A DNA stretch of 64,000 nt, taken from contig NZ_JABWMJ010000007.1 in the NCBI RefSeq assembly GCF_013366375.1, positions 186,001 through 250,000 of the forward strand, written 5' to 3'. Under the pieces are notes generated by a model, which was given only the letters and a program-made list of their open reading frames with translations, was not told where the DNA came from and searched no databases. Shown one piece after another: positions 29,548 to 37,101 of this stretch. The stretch is from Rhizobacter koreensis (lineage in GTDB: Bacteria > Pseudomonadota > Gammaproteobacteria > Burkholderiales > Burkholderiaceae_C). The stretch's first letter is position 1; every line of letters starts with the position of its first letter. A program made the position numbers and the translations under genes.

Positions 29548-30311
29548 CGCATCACCCTGCCGCCGTCGACGATCAGCACCTGGCCCGTGACGAACGCCGC
29601 CGCCTCCGAGGCCAGGAACAGCACCGGCCCCGCGACGTCCTCCGGGCGGGCGAGCCGGCGCAGCGGCGTCGCCGCCATGATCTGCTCGCGAAAGCTCGCG
29701 CGCGTGGCGGCGCTGCCGGCGGTCGGATGCACCAGCCCGGGAGCGACGCAGTTGACGCGCACGCCGAGCGGGCCGACCTCGGCCGCAAGGTTGCGGCTGA
29801 AGCCGACCAGCGCGCTCTTGGCGGTGGCGTAGTCGTGGTACGGGACGATCGGATCGTCGACGAGATCGCTCACCAGGTTGACGATCGCGCCGCGCGCGCG
29901 GCCCCGGAAGTGCGGCAGCACGGCGCGGCAGAGGTGATATGCCGGGCCGACTGCGCCGTCGAACTGCGCGCGATAGTCGGTCCACGCGAGGTCGTCGAAG
30001 CGCGCGCGCCGTTCGGGGTCGAACGCGTAGCCGGCGAACGCATTGTTGACGAGCACGTCGATGCGGCCGAACTCGTCGGCGGCGCGGGCGACGAGGCCGG
30101 CCGCCGCGTCGGGCTCGGTCACGTCGGCGGCGATCGCGAGCGCGTCGCCGCCGGCCTCTCGGCACGCCTGGACCACTTCGCCCGCGGCGGCGTGGTTCTC
30201 GCGGTAGTTCACCACCACGCTCGCACCCCTTCCCGCGAACGCCCGCGCGATCGCCGCGCCGATGCCGCGCGAGGCGCCGGTGACGAGCACCACCTGTTCG
30301 CTGAAATCCAT
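29544..30311 (-). CDS. FabG-like short-chain dehydrogenase in the thiamin operon
   Basis: This 255-residue SDR has the NAD(P) motif VTGASRGIGAA, NN in VLVNNAF, catalytic Ser in LVSDLV, YHDYATAKSA (Tyr and Lys) and a C-terminal GQVLIVDGG. NYRE after beta-2 suggests NADPH preference. It is annotated like 3-oxoacyl-ACP reductases, but its position under a TPP riboswitch and 4-bp overlap with thiE argue for a thiamin role. Reduction of an aldehyde produced by the LuxCE-like pair is my suggestion. Confidence 0.88.
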   Translation of the reverse strand: MDFSEQVVLVTGASRGIGAAIARAFAGRGASVVVNYRENHAAAGEVVQACREAGGDALAIAADVTEPDAAAGLVARAADEFGRIDVLVNNAFAGYAFDPERRARFDDLAWTDYRAQFDGAVGPAYHLCRAVLPHFRGRARGAIVNLVSDLVDDPIVPYHDYATAKSALVGFSRNLAAEVGPLGVRVNCVAPGLVHPTAGSAATRASFREQIMAATPLRRLARPEDVAGPVLFLASEAAAFVTGQVLIVDGGRVMR

Positions 30312-30321
30312 GGGCGGTCCT

Positions 30322-31320
30322 TCAGCGGCCGGGCAGCAGATCGACGGCCGCGTGCCGCGCGATCGCGAGAGGCTGGCGCACGAGCCCGAGCTTGCGGTAG
30401 ACGTCGGCGGCGGCCTGCAGCGACGCGACGTCGAGCGCGCCCAGGCCCTTCTGCCGGGTCAGGTCGGAGACCGATGCCGCATTGCGCAGGCGCACGATCT
30501 CGAGGTTGAGCGCCGGGTCGCTGCCGTCGATGGCGCGCGTGGTCGCAAGGCCCGCCGCCTCCTCCGGCGCGGCGATCATCCATGCGGCGGCATCGCGGTA
30601 GGCGCGCAGGAAACGCGCGAGCGCCGCCTTGCGCGACCGGTACGCCGCCTCGGTGACGACGAAGAGGTCGCTCGACACGTTGAGGTGGCGCGCGACGTCG
30701 ATCACCTCGACCTCGCCGAGGCCGCGCCGCCGCCCGACCAGAAGGCCGGTATCGGTCGCGGCGGTGGCGTCCACCTGCCCCTGCAGCAGCGGTGCGAAGT
30801 TGAGGATGCCCGTCACGACCACCGTGACGTCGGCTTCCGAGAGGCCCGCCTGGTGCAGCAGCACCTGCAGGTTCTGGCGCGTGCCGCTGGCGAGGCTGTA
30901 GACGCCGATGCGCTTGCCCCTCAGGTCGGCGGGCGTGCGGATGCCGCTCTTCTTCAAGGCGACGACGTTGAACACGTTCTGCGGGTAGACGTCGTACACG
31001 GCGACGAGCTTCTCGCCCTTGTCGAGCGCCGCGAAGAACGAGCCGGGGTCGGTGAACGCGACGTCGGCGCGCCCGCTCAGCAGGTTGCGGATCGCGTCGC
31101 CGCCGCCGGTCCCCGGCACGTATTCGAGATCGATGCCCTGGGCGCGGTAGAAGCCCTTGTCGGCATCGACCAGCAAGGGCGTCACCTCGACGATCGGCTT
31201 GCTCCAGCCGGCGACGGTGATCTTCTCCAGCGGCGCGCCCTGCGCGCGCGCGGCGACCGGCAGCGCGCAGGCGAGCGCGAGCAGGTGGCGCCGCGAAAGC
31301 CCGTTGCTGTGCCGGTTCAT
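30322..31320 (-). CDS. NMT1/THI5-like ABC transporter substrate-binding protein
   Basis: This 332-residue periplasmic protein has a twin-Arg export signal (LSRRHLLALACALPVAARAQ). The mature part has the SsuA/THI5 pattern ITVAGWSKPIVEVTPLLVDADKGFY, GGGDAIRNLLSGRADVAFTDPGSF and LRGKRIGVYSLASGT. Relatives bind sulfonates, nitrate or thiamin pyrimidine precursors (ThiY). Riboswitch control and thiD/thiE in the operon favour a thiamin-precursor ligand. It overlaps the permease stop by 4 bp; the SDR follows after 10 bp. Confidence 0.88.
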   Translation of the reverse strand: MNRHSNGLSRRHLLALACALPVAARAQGAPLEKITVAGWSKPIVEVTPLLVDADKGFYRAQGIDLEYVPGTGGGDAIRNLLSGRADVAFTDPGSFFAALDKGEKLVAVYDVYPQNVFNVVALKKSGIRTPADLRGKRIGVYSLASGTRQNLQVLLHQAGLSEADVTVVVTGILNFAPLLQGQVDATAATDTGLLVGRRRGLGEVEVIDVARHLNVSSDLFVVTEAAYRSRKAALARFLRAYRDAAAWMIAAPEEAAGLATTRAIDGSDPALNLEIVRLRNAASVSDLTRQKGLGALDVASLQAAADVYRKLGLVRQPLAIARHAAVDLLPGR

Positions 31321-32078
31321 CGCGCGCCCTCGCTGTAAGGCCGCAACAGGCGCTGCTCGAGCAGCAGCATCGCGTGATACGCCACGACGCCGAGCAGCGA
31401 GACGAGCACCAGCACCGCGAACATCAGCGGCGTGTCCATGCTGCCCTGCGCGGCGATGATCAGCGCGCCGAGACCGTGGCTCGCGCCGACGAACTCGCCG
31501 ACCACCGCGCCGACCAGCGCGAGCACCACCGCGATGCGAACGCCGGCCAGGATCGCCGGCAGCCCCGCGGGCACCTTGAGGCGCCACAGCGTCTGCGCGC
31601 GCGTCGCACCCAGCATGCGAAACAGTTCCAGGCGCTCGGGCGGCACCTGCTGCAGGCTCGTCATCGTGTTCTCCATCACCGGAAAGAAGCAGATCAGCAG
31701 CGTGATCACGATCGTCGAGGTCATGCCGAAGCCGAACCAGACGATGAAGAGCGGCATCAGCGCGAGCTTGGGCACCACCTGGCTGACGACGACGTACGGC
31801 ATCAGGAGGCGTCGCAGCACGGCCGACTCGGCCAGCAGCACGCCGGCGCCGAAGCCGACCGCGCAGCCGGCGACGAAGCCGGCCGCGAGCTCGACAGCGG
31901 TCGCCCGCAGATGCGGCCAGAGGTAGCCGGTCGCGAGGCCGCGCCACAGCGCGCCGGCGACGACGCTCGGGGCCGGCAGCACCAGGCTGGACAGCGCCAG
32001 CGCGCGCGCGGCGGCCTCCCAGGCGAGCAGCAGCGCCGCCAACAGCAGCGCCTGTGCGAGCCGCGTCCGCGGGTTCAT
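31317..32078 (-). CDS. ABC transporter permease (ThiX/SsuC-like)
   Basis: This 253-residue inner-membrane protein has about six helices and the permease EAA-type loop LFRMLGATRAQTLWRLKVPAGLPAILAGVRIA, which contacts the ATPase. It belongs to the BPD_transp_1 family used by sulfonate, nitrate and pyrimidine importers. It overlaps the ATPase and binding-protein genes by 4 bp at each end, so the three form one importer. Confidence 0.93.
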   Translation of the reverse strand: MNPRTRLAQALLLAALLLAWEAAARALALSSLVLPAPSVVAGALWRGLATGYLWPHLRATAVELAAGFVAGCAVGFGAGVLLAESAVLRRLLMPYVVVSQVVPKLALMPLFIVWFGFGMTSTIVITLLICFFPVMENTMTSLQQVPPERLELFRMLGATRAQTLWRLKVPAGLPAILAGVRIAVVLALVGAVVGEFVGASHGLGALIIAAQGSMDTPLMFAVLVLVSLLGVVAYHAMLLLEQRLLRPYSEGAR

Positions 32079-32824
32079 GCCGCGACCGCCTCGACGCCGA
32101 GCGCCGCACGCAGCACCGCACACGCGGCCACGAACCCGGTGCTCTCGCGCGTGCCCGGCTGGCGTGGCACTTCGAGCGGTACCGGTACGGTCCGGCGCAG
32201 CCGCCCACCGGCGAGCACCGAGACGCGATCGCCCAGGTAGACCGCCTCGGCGATGTCGTGGGTGACGAAGAGCACGGTCGTACCGAGCCGCTCCGCGAGC
32301 CGCAGCAGGTCGTGCTGCAGTTCCTCGCGCGTGATCGCGTCGAGCGCAGCGAACGGCTCGTCGAGCAGCAGCAGCGGCGGGCTCGGCAGCAGCGCGCGGG
32401 CGAGCGCGACGCGGCTCTGCTGGCCGCCCGAGAGCTGGCGCGGGTGACGTGCGGCGTGGCGCGCCAGCCCGAGCTGGGCGAGCAGCGCCTCGGCCTGCCG
32501 GACGTCGGCCGGCGTCGGCCGGCGCTGCAGCGCGACCGGCAGCAGCACGTTGTCGAGCACCGTCCGCCACTCGAGCAGCGTCGGCGCCTGGAACACGAAG
32601 CCGACCCGGCGCTGGTCGATCGCGGTGCTGCCGTCGACGAGCACACGCCCTCGCCGCGGCGCGACGAGGCCGGCGGCGAGCCTGAGCAGCGTCGTCTTGC
32701 CGCAGCCGCTGCGCCCGACGAGGCAATGGAACTCGCCCGGCGCGATGGCGAGGTCGATGCCGTCGACGACCGGCGGCGCGCCGGGAAAGCCGAACGTCAC
32801 GCCCTCGAAGGCGAGGAAGCTCAC
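32075..32824 (-). CDS. ABC transporter ATP-binding protein (ThiZ/SsuB-like)
   Basis: This 249-residue protein has Walker A GRSGCGKTT, Q-loop FVFQAPTLLEWRTV, signature LSGGQQSR, Walker B LLLLDEPFAALD and H-loop FVTHDIAEAVY, so it is a complete nucleotide-binding subunit. The start is GTG at 32824, overlapping the TGA of the LuxC-like gene (GTGA). It energises import through the adjacent permease. Confidence 0.93.
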   Translation of the reverse strand: MSFLAFEGVTFGFPGAPPVVDGIDLAIAPGEFHCLVGRSGCGKTTLLRLAAGLVAPRRGRVLVDGSTAIDQRRVGFVFQAPTLLEWRTVLDNVLLPVALQRRPTPADVRQAEALLAQLGLARHAARHPRQLSGGQQSRVALARALLPSPPLLLLDEPFAALDAITREELQHDLLRLAERLGTTVLFVTHDIAEAVYLGDRVSVLAGGRLRRTVPVPLEVPRQPGTRESTGFVAACAVLRAALGVEAVAA

Positions 32825-34287
32825 GCGCCCTCCTCCTCGGCGTACGGGGCGAAGCGGTCGGCGGCGCGCTCGGCGGCGCCCTCGATCTCGACCATGCGCA
32901 CGAGATCGGCGAGGTTGAAGCGCCCGTCGTGGTGCCACCCGGCCTCGGGCTGCGTCATGCCGCCGATCGGCGCGACGCGGGTGACGCCGGCTGCGCCAAG
33001 CGGTTCGGCGAGCCGGTACAGCTCTTCCGGCGTGGTCGCGACGCCGACCGTCTGCAGGTACGCGGCGTGCGGCGCGAGCAGCGCCGGAACCTCGTCGAGC
33101 GCATCGACCGCGCTGACCTGCACGCAGCGCGCGCCGGCGGTCGGGGCGAGCGCCATCGCGGCATCGGCAAAGGCGACGGACCAGCCGGCGGCGTCGCCGA
33201 TCAGCTCGGCGCCTTCATGGGCCATGGCGCGCCACTCGGCAGCCTGCCGCCACGCCGCGAGCGCGGCCGATTCGCCGAGCGCGAGTTCGGGCGCGGGGTG
33301 GCGCCGCTCGAGGTTCGCGAGCTCGGCGGCGAGGTACTGCGCGAAGCCGCGCGGGTCGACGCGGGCGCCGCGCTCGACGTAAACGGCGTGCGGCGAGTAG
33401 CAGCCCTGCTGCTCGTGGCGCACGAGGTCGAGCGCGAGGCGGCGCGCGGTCTCGACGCCCTTGACCGCGTCGAGTGCGGCGCGCCCGACCAGCGCGGCGC
33501 CGACCTTGTGGCCGTAGCCGAGAAAGCGCGTCGTCACGGGCAGCTGGGCGCGGATCTCCGCGAGCGCGGCATTGCCGCCGTAGGCGAGCACGCAGTCCGC
33601 CTGGGCGTAGAGGCTCGCTGCCGCGGCCGCATCGCCGCCCTGCCACCAGACGACGCCGACGCACGCGCCGAGCGCCGGGTCGACGTCGGCAAGGCCGCGC
33701 GCGAACAGGCTCGCGAACACCGGCTCGGCACTCGGCAGCTTGCCGATCGACGCCGCCTTGACCAGCAGCCCCGAGACCAGGCTCCAGAGCGGCAGCCCCG
33801 CGACGTTGCCGGCCCAGCTGTGCACCAGCAGGCGCGGCCCGAACGCGCGCACCGCACCCCCCTTCACCGCCGGCTGGAAGCCGTCGAGCAGCTTCGGGTT
33901 GGCGAAGTCCTCGGCGACGAAGCGGTGCAGCTGCGGCGCACGAAAGGCCTTCAGGTACGCGGTCGTCTGCAGCCGAAGCCGCTCGGCATCGTGACCGGTG
34001 ACGATCGGCAGCAGTTCGTCGAGCTCCCGGCGCAGCGGGTCGGCCGCGTCGAGGAAGCGGGCGACGACACGATCGAGCACGCGGACGATCGCGTCCACGG
34101 TCATCCGGTGCAGCGTCTCGCGCGCGGCTGCCTGCACCGCGGTGGCGAGCGCCTGCATCGCCGCGTCGGCAAGCACCGGCAGCTCGACGTCGATCGCGCC
34201 GGCACGCGACGCGAAGCGCAGCGTGCGCCAGGCCACGCCGTCGGGCGCTAGCCCCGGCAGGTGGCCGGCCCGCCAGGTGCGCGTCAT
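32821..34287 (-). CDS. LuxC-like acyl reductase in the thiamin operon
   Basis: This 488-residue protein of the LuxC acyl-CoA/acyl-enzyme reductase family has an aldehyde-dehydrogenase-like fold, with HSWAGNVAGLPLWSLVSGLLVKAA (cofactor region) and the probable acyl-accepting Cys at about residue 295 in EQQGCYSPHAVY. LuxC accepts an acyl group from LuxE and reduces it to aldehyde with NADPH. The LuxE-like gene overlaps it by 4 bp upstream. There are no lux luciferase genes and a TPP riboswitch leads the operon, so a fatty-aldehyde role is unlikely; the acyl substrate is unknown. Confidence 0.85.
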   Translation of the reverse strand: MTRTWRAGHLPGLAPDGVAWRTLRFASRAGAIDVELPVLADAAMQALATAVQAAARETLHRMTVDAIVRVLDRVVARFLDAADPLRRELDELLPIVTGHDAERLRLQTTAYLKAFRAPQLHRFVAEDFANPKLLDGFQPAVKGGAVRAFGPRLLVHSWAGNVAGLPLWSLVSGLLVKAASIGKLPSAEPVFASLFARGLADVDPALGACVGVVWWQGGDAAAAASLYAQADCVLAYGGNAALAEIRAQLPVTTRFLGYGHKVGAALVGRAALDAVKGVETARRLALDLVRHEQQGCYSPHAVYVERGARVDPRGFAQYLAAELANLERRHPAPELALGESAALAAWRQAAEWRAMAHEGAELIGDAAGWSVAFADAAMALAPTAGARCVQVSAVDALDEVPALLAPHAAYLQTVGVATTPEELYRLAEPLGAAGVTRVAPIGGMTQPEAGWHHDGRFNLADLVRMVEIEGAAERAADRFAPYAEEEGA

Positions 34288-35441
34288 CGCGCCGCCGCCT
34301 CGACGAATTCCTGCACCGCCATTGAGCAGCCCTTGGCCTCGGCACCCTCGGCGCGGCCGAGCAGGAGGAAGCCGCCGTCGGCGGCGATGCCGACGTCCTC
34401 GGTCAGGATCGCCGTCACCGAGTTGAAGTTGGCCAGGTCGACGTGCAGCAGCACGCCGCGCTCGCCGGCGGCGAGCTCGCGGCCGGAGAGCGGCTCCACC
34501 ACGCGCGAGCGCACCCAGTGCGGCGCGCGCTTGACCGACGGCACGCGGGCGTTGCCGGCGTCGTAGAACTGGCTGCTCAGCTCGGTCATGCCGTACATGT
34601 TGATGCAGCGTTCGCGCGGCACGCCGAAGGTCGCCGCCAGCGCGTCGTAGAACGCGTCGAGCGGAAGCTCGCGCGCCTGGTTCTTGTAGCCGCCCGTGTC
34701 GAGGATGCGACTGCCGGGCGGCAGCGCGAACACGCGGCCGCGCCGCTCGAGCGCCTCGAACACGTGCACGAAGCTGTAGCTGGCACCGAGCACGGCGACC
34801 GGCTCGCCGCGATCGATCGAGGCATCGAGCCACGCGACCAGGCCGTCGACGTCGATGCCGTCGGCCCCGACGAAGCTCGGGCTCTCGCCGACGCCGAAGG
34901 TGCGCGCGGCGAGGGCCAGGTAGTGCGCGAGCGACGAGTTCGGCAGCTCGCGCTCGGCCGGGAACAGCAGCGCCATCGGCAGGCGCTCGCTGCCCGCCAT
35001 GAAGCGCGCGGCGAAGTGGCGCTGCATCGACGCCTCCCAGACCGCGAGCGTCGGATGGTGGTTGCGCCCCTTGACGTCGCCGCGCGTGGTGCCGCTGGTC
35101 GCGAAGACGCGCTCGCAGTCGTCGACCGGATGCGCGCTCAGCGTCGCGTCCTTGAACGCGCTGATCGGCACCGCCGGAATGTCGCGCCACGAACGCACCG
35201 TGCGCGGCGTCGCGCCGCGGCGCTGGCAGAAGCGCCGGTACGGCACGTCGTGCGCGTGCTGGTGCGCGAACAGCGCGAGCGCGAGGGCGTCGAAGTCGGC
35301 TTCCGCCGGGGCGTCCGCGCCGATGAAGTCGAGCACGCGCCGGGCGATCGACCGCGTCGGCTCGGGCAGGCTGTCGATCGGGCGCGGCCCGATCACCGGT
35401 CCGGCGCCGACGTGCCCGGCGTCCCTGGCCGCGTGGCTCAC
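34284..35441 (-). CDS. LuxE-like acyl-protein synthetase in the thiamin operon
   Basis: This 385-residue protein of the LuxE/PaaK-like adenylating family has the nucleotide loop FATSGTTRGDVKGRN (about residue 110) and NMYGMTELSSQFYD (about 283), matching the adenylate-forming core. LuxE activates a carboxylic acid with ATP and transfers the acyl group to the LuxC Cys. The start is GTG at 35441, overlapping the thiD TGA (GTGA). Its tight coupling to thiD suggests the acid is a thiamin moiety or relative; this is inference. Confidence 0.85.
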   Translation of the reverse strand: MSHAARDAGHVGAGPVIGPRPIDSLPEPTRSIARRVLDFIGADAPAEADFDALALALFAHQHAHDVPYRRFCQRRGATPRTVRSWRDIPAVPISAFKDATLSAHPVDDCERVFATSGTTRGDVKGRNHHPTLAVWEASMQRHFAARFMAGSERLPMALLFPAERELPNSSLAHYLALAARTFGVGESPSFVGADGIDVDGLVAWLDASIDRGEPVAVLGASYSFVHVFEALERRGRVFALPPGSRILDTGGYKNQARELPLDAFYDALAATFGVPRERCINMYGMTELSSQFYDAGNARVPSVKRAPHWVRSRVVEPLSGRELAAGERGVLLHVDLANFNSVTAILTEDVGIAADGGFLLLGRAEGAEAKGCSMAVQEFVEAAAR

Positions 35442-36283
35442 GAGAGCGCCTTCAGCCGCATCGGCTGCGGATCGAAGCCGTGGTTGAGCGGACCGCTGCC
35501 CGCGCCGGTGCGCACCGCCGCGCCGGCCTCGAGCGCGCCGCGCACGAACGCCGACGCGTCGAGCACCGCCTCGCGCAGGTCGCGCCCGAGCGCCAGGAAC
35601 GCCGCGATCGCACTCGACAGGGTGCAGCCGGTGCCGTGGCTGTTCGCGCTCGCGATGCGCGGCGCGCGGATCCAGAACGGCGCTGCGCCCGGCGTCAGCA
35701 GCAGGTCGCTGACGGTGTCGCCGGCGAGATGACCGCCCTTGAGCAGGACCGCGCGCGCGCCCATCGCGAGCAGGCGGCGTGCGGCGCTCTCCATGTCGGC
35801 CTCGTTCGCGAGCGTGCGCTCGACGAGCAGCCCGGCTTCGTCGAGGTTGGGCGTGATCACGAGCGCCCTCGGGAACAGCTCGGCGACGAGCGCACCGACC
35901 GCGCCTCGGTCGATCAGCACCGCGCCGCTGGTCGCGATCATCACCGGGTCGAGCACGACCTGCCCGAGGGCGTGGCGCTCGATGGCCGCGGCGACGGTCG
36001 TCACCGTCTCGGCCGAATGCAACATGCCGATCTTCACCGCGTCGACGCCGATGTCCTCGACAACGGCGTCGATCTGGTCGGCGAGCATCGCGCTCGGCAC
36101 CGCGTGGATCGCGCGCACGCCGAGCGTGTTCTGCGCCGTCAGCGCGGTGAGCGCGGTCATGCCGAAGCAGCCGAGCGCCGCGAAGGTCTTGAGGTCGGCC
36201 TGGATGCCGGCGCCGCCGCCGCTGTCGGAGCCTGCGATCGACAGCACGCGCGGGTAGCGCCAGCGTGGAGCGGCGCCGCTCAT
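35438..36283 (-). CDS. thiD: Hydroxymethylpyrimidine/phosphomethylpyrimidine kinase
   Basis: This 281-residue ribokinase-fold enzyme has [40 protein letters not shown] and the catalytic [19 protein letters not shown]. It phosphorylates HMP twice to HMP-PP for ThiE. I use ATG at 36283; a GTG four codons upstream is an alternative. A 12-codon frame upstream overlaps this ATG (ATGA). It is the first large gene of the riboswitch operon and the only intact ThiD here, which fits the ThiD-like part of ThiE being a relic. Confidence 0.95.
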   Translation of the reverse strand: MSGAAPRWRYPRVLSIAGSDSGGGAGIQADLKTFAALGCFGMTALTALTAQNTLGVRAIHAVPSAMLADQIDAVVEDIGVDAVKIGMLHSAETVTTVAAAIERHALGQVVLDPVMIATSGAVLIDRGAVGALVAELFPRALVITPNLDEAGLLVERTLANEADMESAARRLLAMGARAVLLKGGHLAGDTVSDLLLTPGAAPFWIRAPRIASANSHGTGCTLSSAIAAFLALGRDLREAVLDASAFVRGALEAGAAVRTGAGSGPLNHGFDPQPMRLKALS

Positions 36284-36318
36284 GGTCGGCAGCACGCGAA
36301 CGGCGCGATTGGATGCAT
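36280..36318 (-). CDS. Possible 12-residue leader peptide coupled to thiD
   Basis: An ATG at 36318, preceded at 4 bp by a good ribosome-binding site (AAGAGG), opens a frame [12 protein letters not shown] whose TGA overlaps the thiD ATG (ATGA). thiD itself has no obvious ribosome-binding site, so thiD may be translated by reinitiation after this peptide. The frame is too short to judge by composition. Confidence 0.35.
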   Translation of the reverse strand: MHPIAPFACCRP

Positions 36319-36324
36319 GGGACC

Positions 36325-36358
36325 TCTTTCCGACGTGGCGTTCGCTCCGCAGGAAAGA
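36325..36358 (-). promoter_or_regulatory. Ribosome-binding-site-sequestering hairpin in the riboswitch leader
   Basis: TCTTTCC (36352-36358) and GGAAAGA (36325-36331), read on the minus strand, can form a 7-bp stem that hides the AAGAGG site in front of the leader frame and thiD. A second perfect 7-bp hairpin (GCGGACG/CGTCCGC, 36366-36383) lies between it and the TPP aptamer. Together they look like a translational expression platform. This is a visual fold only. Confidence 0.4.
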
Positions 36359-36390
36359 CCCCGACGCGGACGGCGACGTCCGCTGGGAAT

Positions 36391-36468
36391 GCTCTTCTTA
36401 CGCCGGCATGAACCGGTTCAAGTTCGCGGGTCTGGATCTCAGCGCGCTTCACGCACGCACCCCGGAGC
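36391..36468 (-). promoter_or_regulatory. TPP riboswitch (THI element)
   Basis: The minus strand reads as a thiamin-pyrophosphate aptamer: closing stem P1 GCUC/GAGC (36465-36468 with 36391-36394), CGGGGUGC, the invariant CUGAGA core (36437-36442), ACCCGCGAACUUGAACC, and GGUUCAUGCCGGCGUAAG. It lies about 95 bp upstream of thiD and should repress the whole thiD-to-tctC operon when TPP is abundant. Confidence 0.93.
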
Positions 36469-36798
36469 GGCGCCGATTCTGGCACGGCTCGCGTGCGTCG
36501 CCGGCATTTCCCTTCGGATCGCGCGAGGGCGGCCGTGGGGGTCGAGAACCGTCTCCGCTCGACGCGACAGCCCGCCCATCCGCATGCGCGTCGTCGGTCG
36601 ACGTCGACCCGGCGTCGCGAGCCCGCGCAAGGCAGGCAGCTCCCGCCGCCGGCGCTGCGGTCCCGGCAGCAGTCACGGGAAACGGACGCCGAAGCGTCCC
36701 TGACATGGCTGCGTGAGCCAACGAGGGGCGGGGCAACGCCCTCGCCCGCGGCGACTCAGTCGGTGCCAAGGGTCTTCGGCGGGGTTCGGCGCCGACTT
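36469..36798. other. Intergenic region between divergent thiamin and feo operons
   Basis: About 330 bp separate the riboswitch from the Fur box. It must carry the thiamin-operon promoter. Open frames crossing it lack ribosome-binding sites and family signatures, and I see no convincing gene or RNA here. Confidence 0.5.
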
Positions 36799-36821
36799 TG
36801 ATTGATAATCGTTCTTATTTA
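36799..36821 (+). promoter_or_regulatory. Fur box of the feo operon
   Basis: TGATTGATAATCGTTCTTATTT is an AT-rich island in GC-rich DNA that resembles the Fur consensus (GATAAT repeats, inverted TTAT on the right). It ends about 20 bp before the feoA ATG, the expected position for iron-dependent repression. Confidence 0.75.
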
Positions 36822-36840
36822 GACGGCACCAATTGCGACC

Positions 36841-37101
36841 ATGACACCGCGTTCCGAACGCTCGCTGGACAGCCTCCCGATCGGCGCCGCCGCGCGTGTG
36901 GCCCGGGTGGTCGCCGCGTCGCCCGATGTCGACGCGGTGGCGCTGCGCCGTCTCGGCGAGCTCGGCTTCATTCCCGGCGAGCCGGTGCAGCTGCTGCACC
37001 GCGGCCCCGGGGGTCGCGAGCCGCTCGCGGTGCTGATCGGCGAGACGATGTTCGCGCTGCGCCTGCTCGAGGCGCGATGCATCGAGGTCGAAGCAGCCTG
37101 A
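36841..37101 (+). CDS. feoA: Ferrous iron transport protein FeoA
   Basis: This 86-residue SH3-like protein has LRRLGELGFIPGEPVQLLHR and a C-terminal GETMFALRLLEARCIEV typical of FeoA. It is a cytoplasmic accessory of the FeoB transporter. It is immediately downstream of a Fur box, and its stop overlaps the feoB ATG (TGATG). Confidence 0.92.
   Translation: MTPRSERSLDSLPIGAAARVARVVAASPDVDAVALRRLGELGFIPGEPVQLLHRGPGGREPLAVLIGETMFALRLLEARCIEVEAA

Noticed and set aside
34284-34287. Bioluminescence (lux) operon suggested by LuxC/LuxE homologues
   Set aside because: No luciferase subunit genes or luxD are present, and the genes are embedded in a TPP-riboswitch thiamin operon.
36282-36716. Plus-strand frame of 144 codons across the thiD leader
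   Set aside because: It overlaps the TPP riboswitch and the start of thiD and has no ribosome-binding site or recognisable family.
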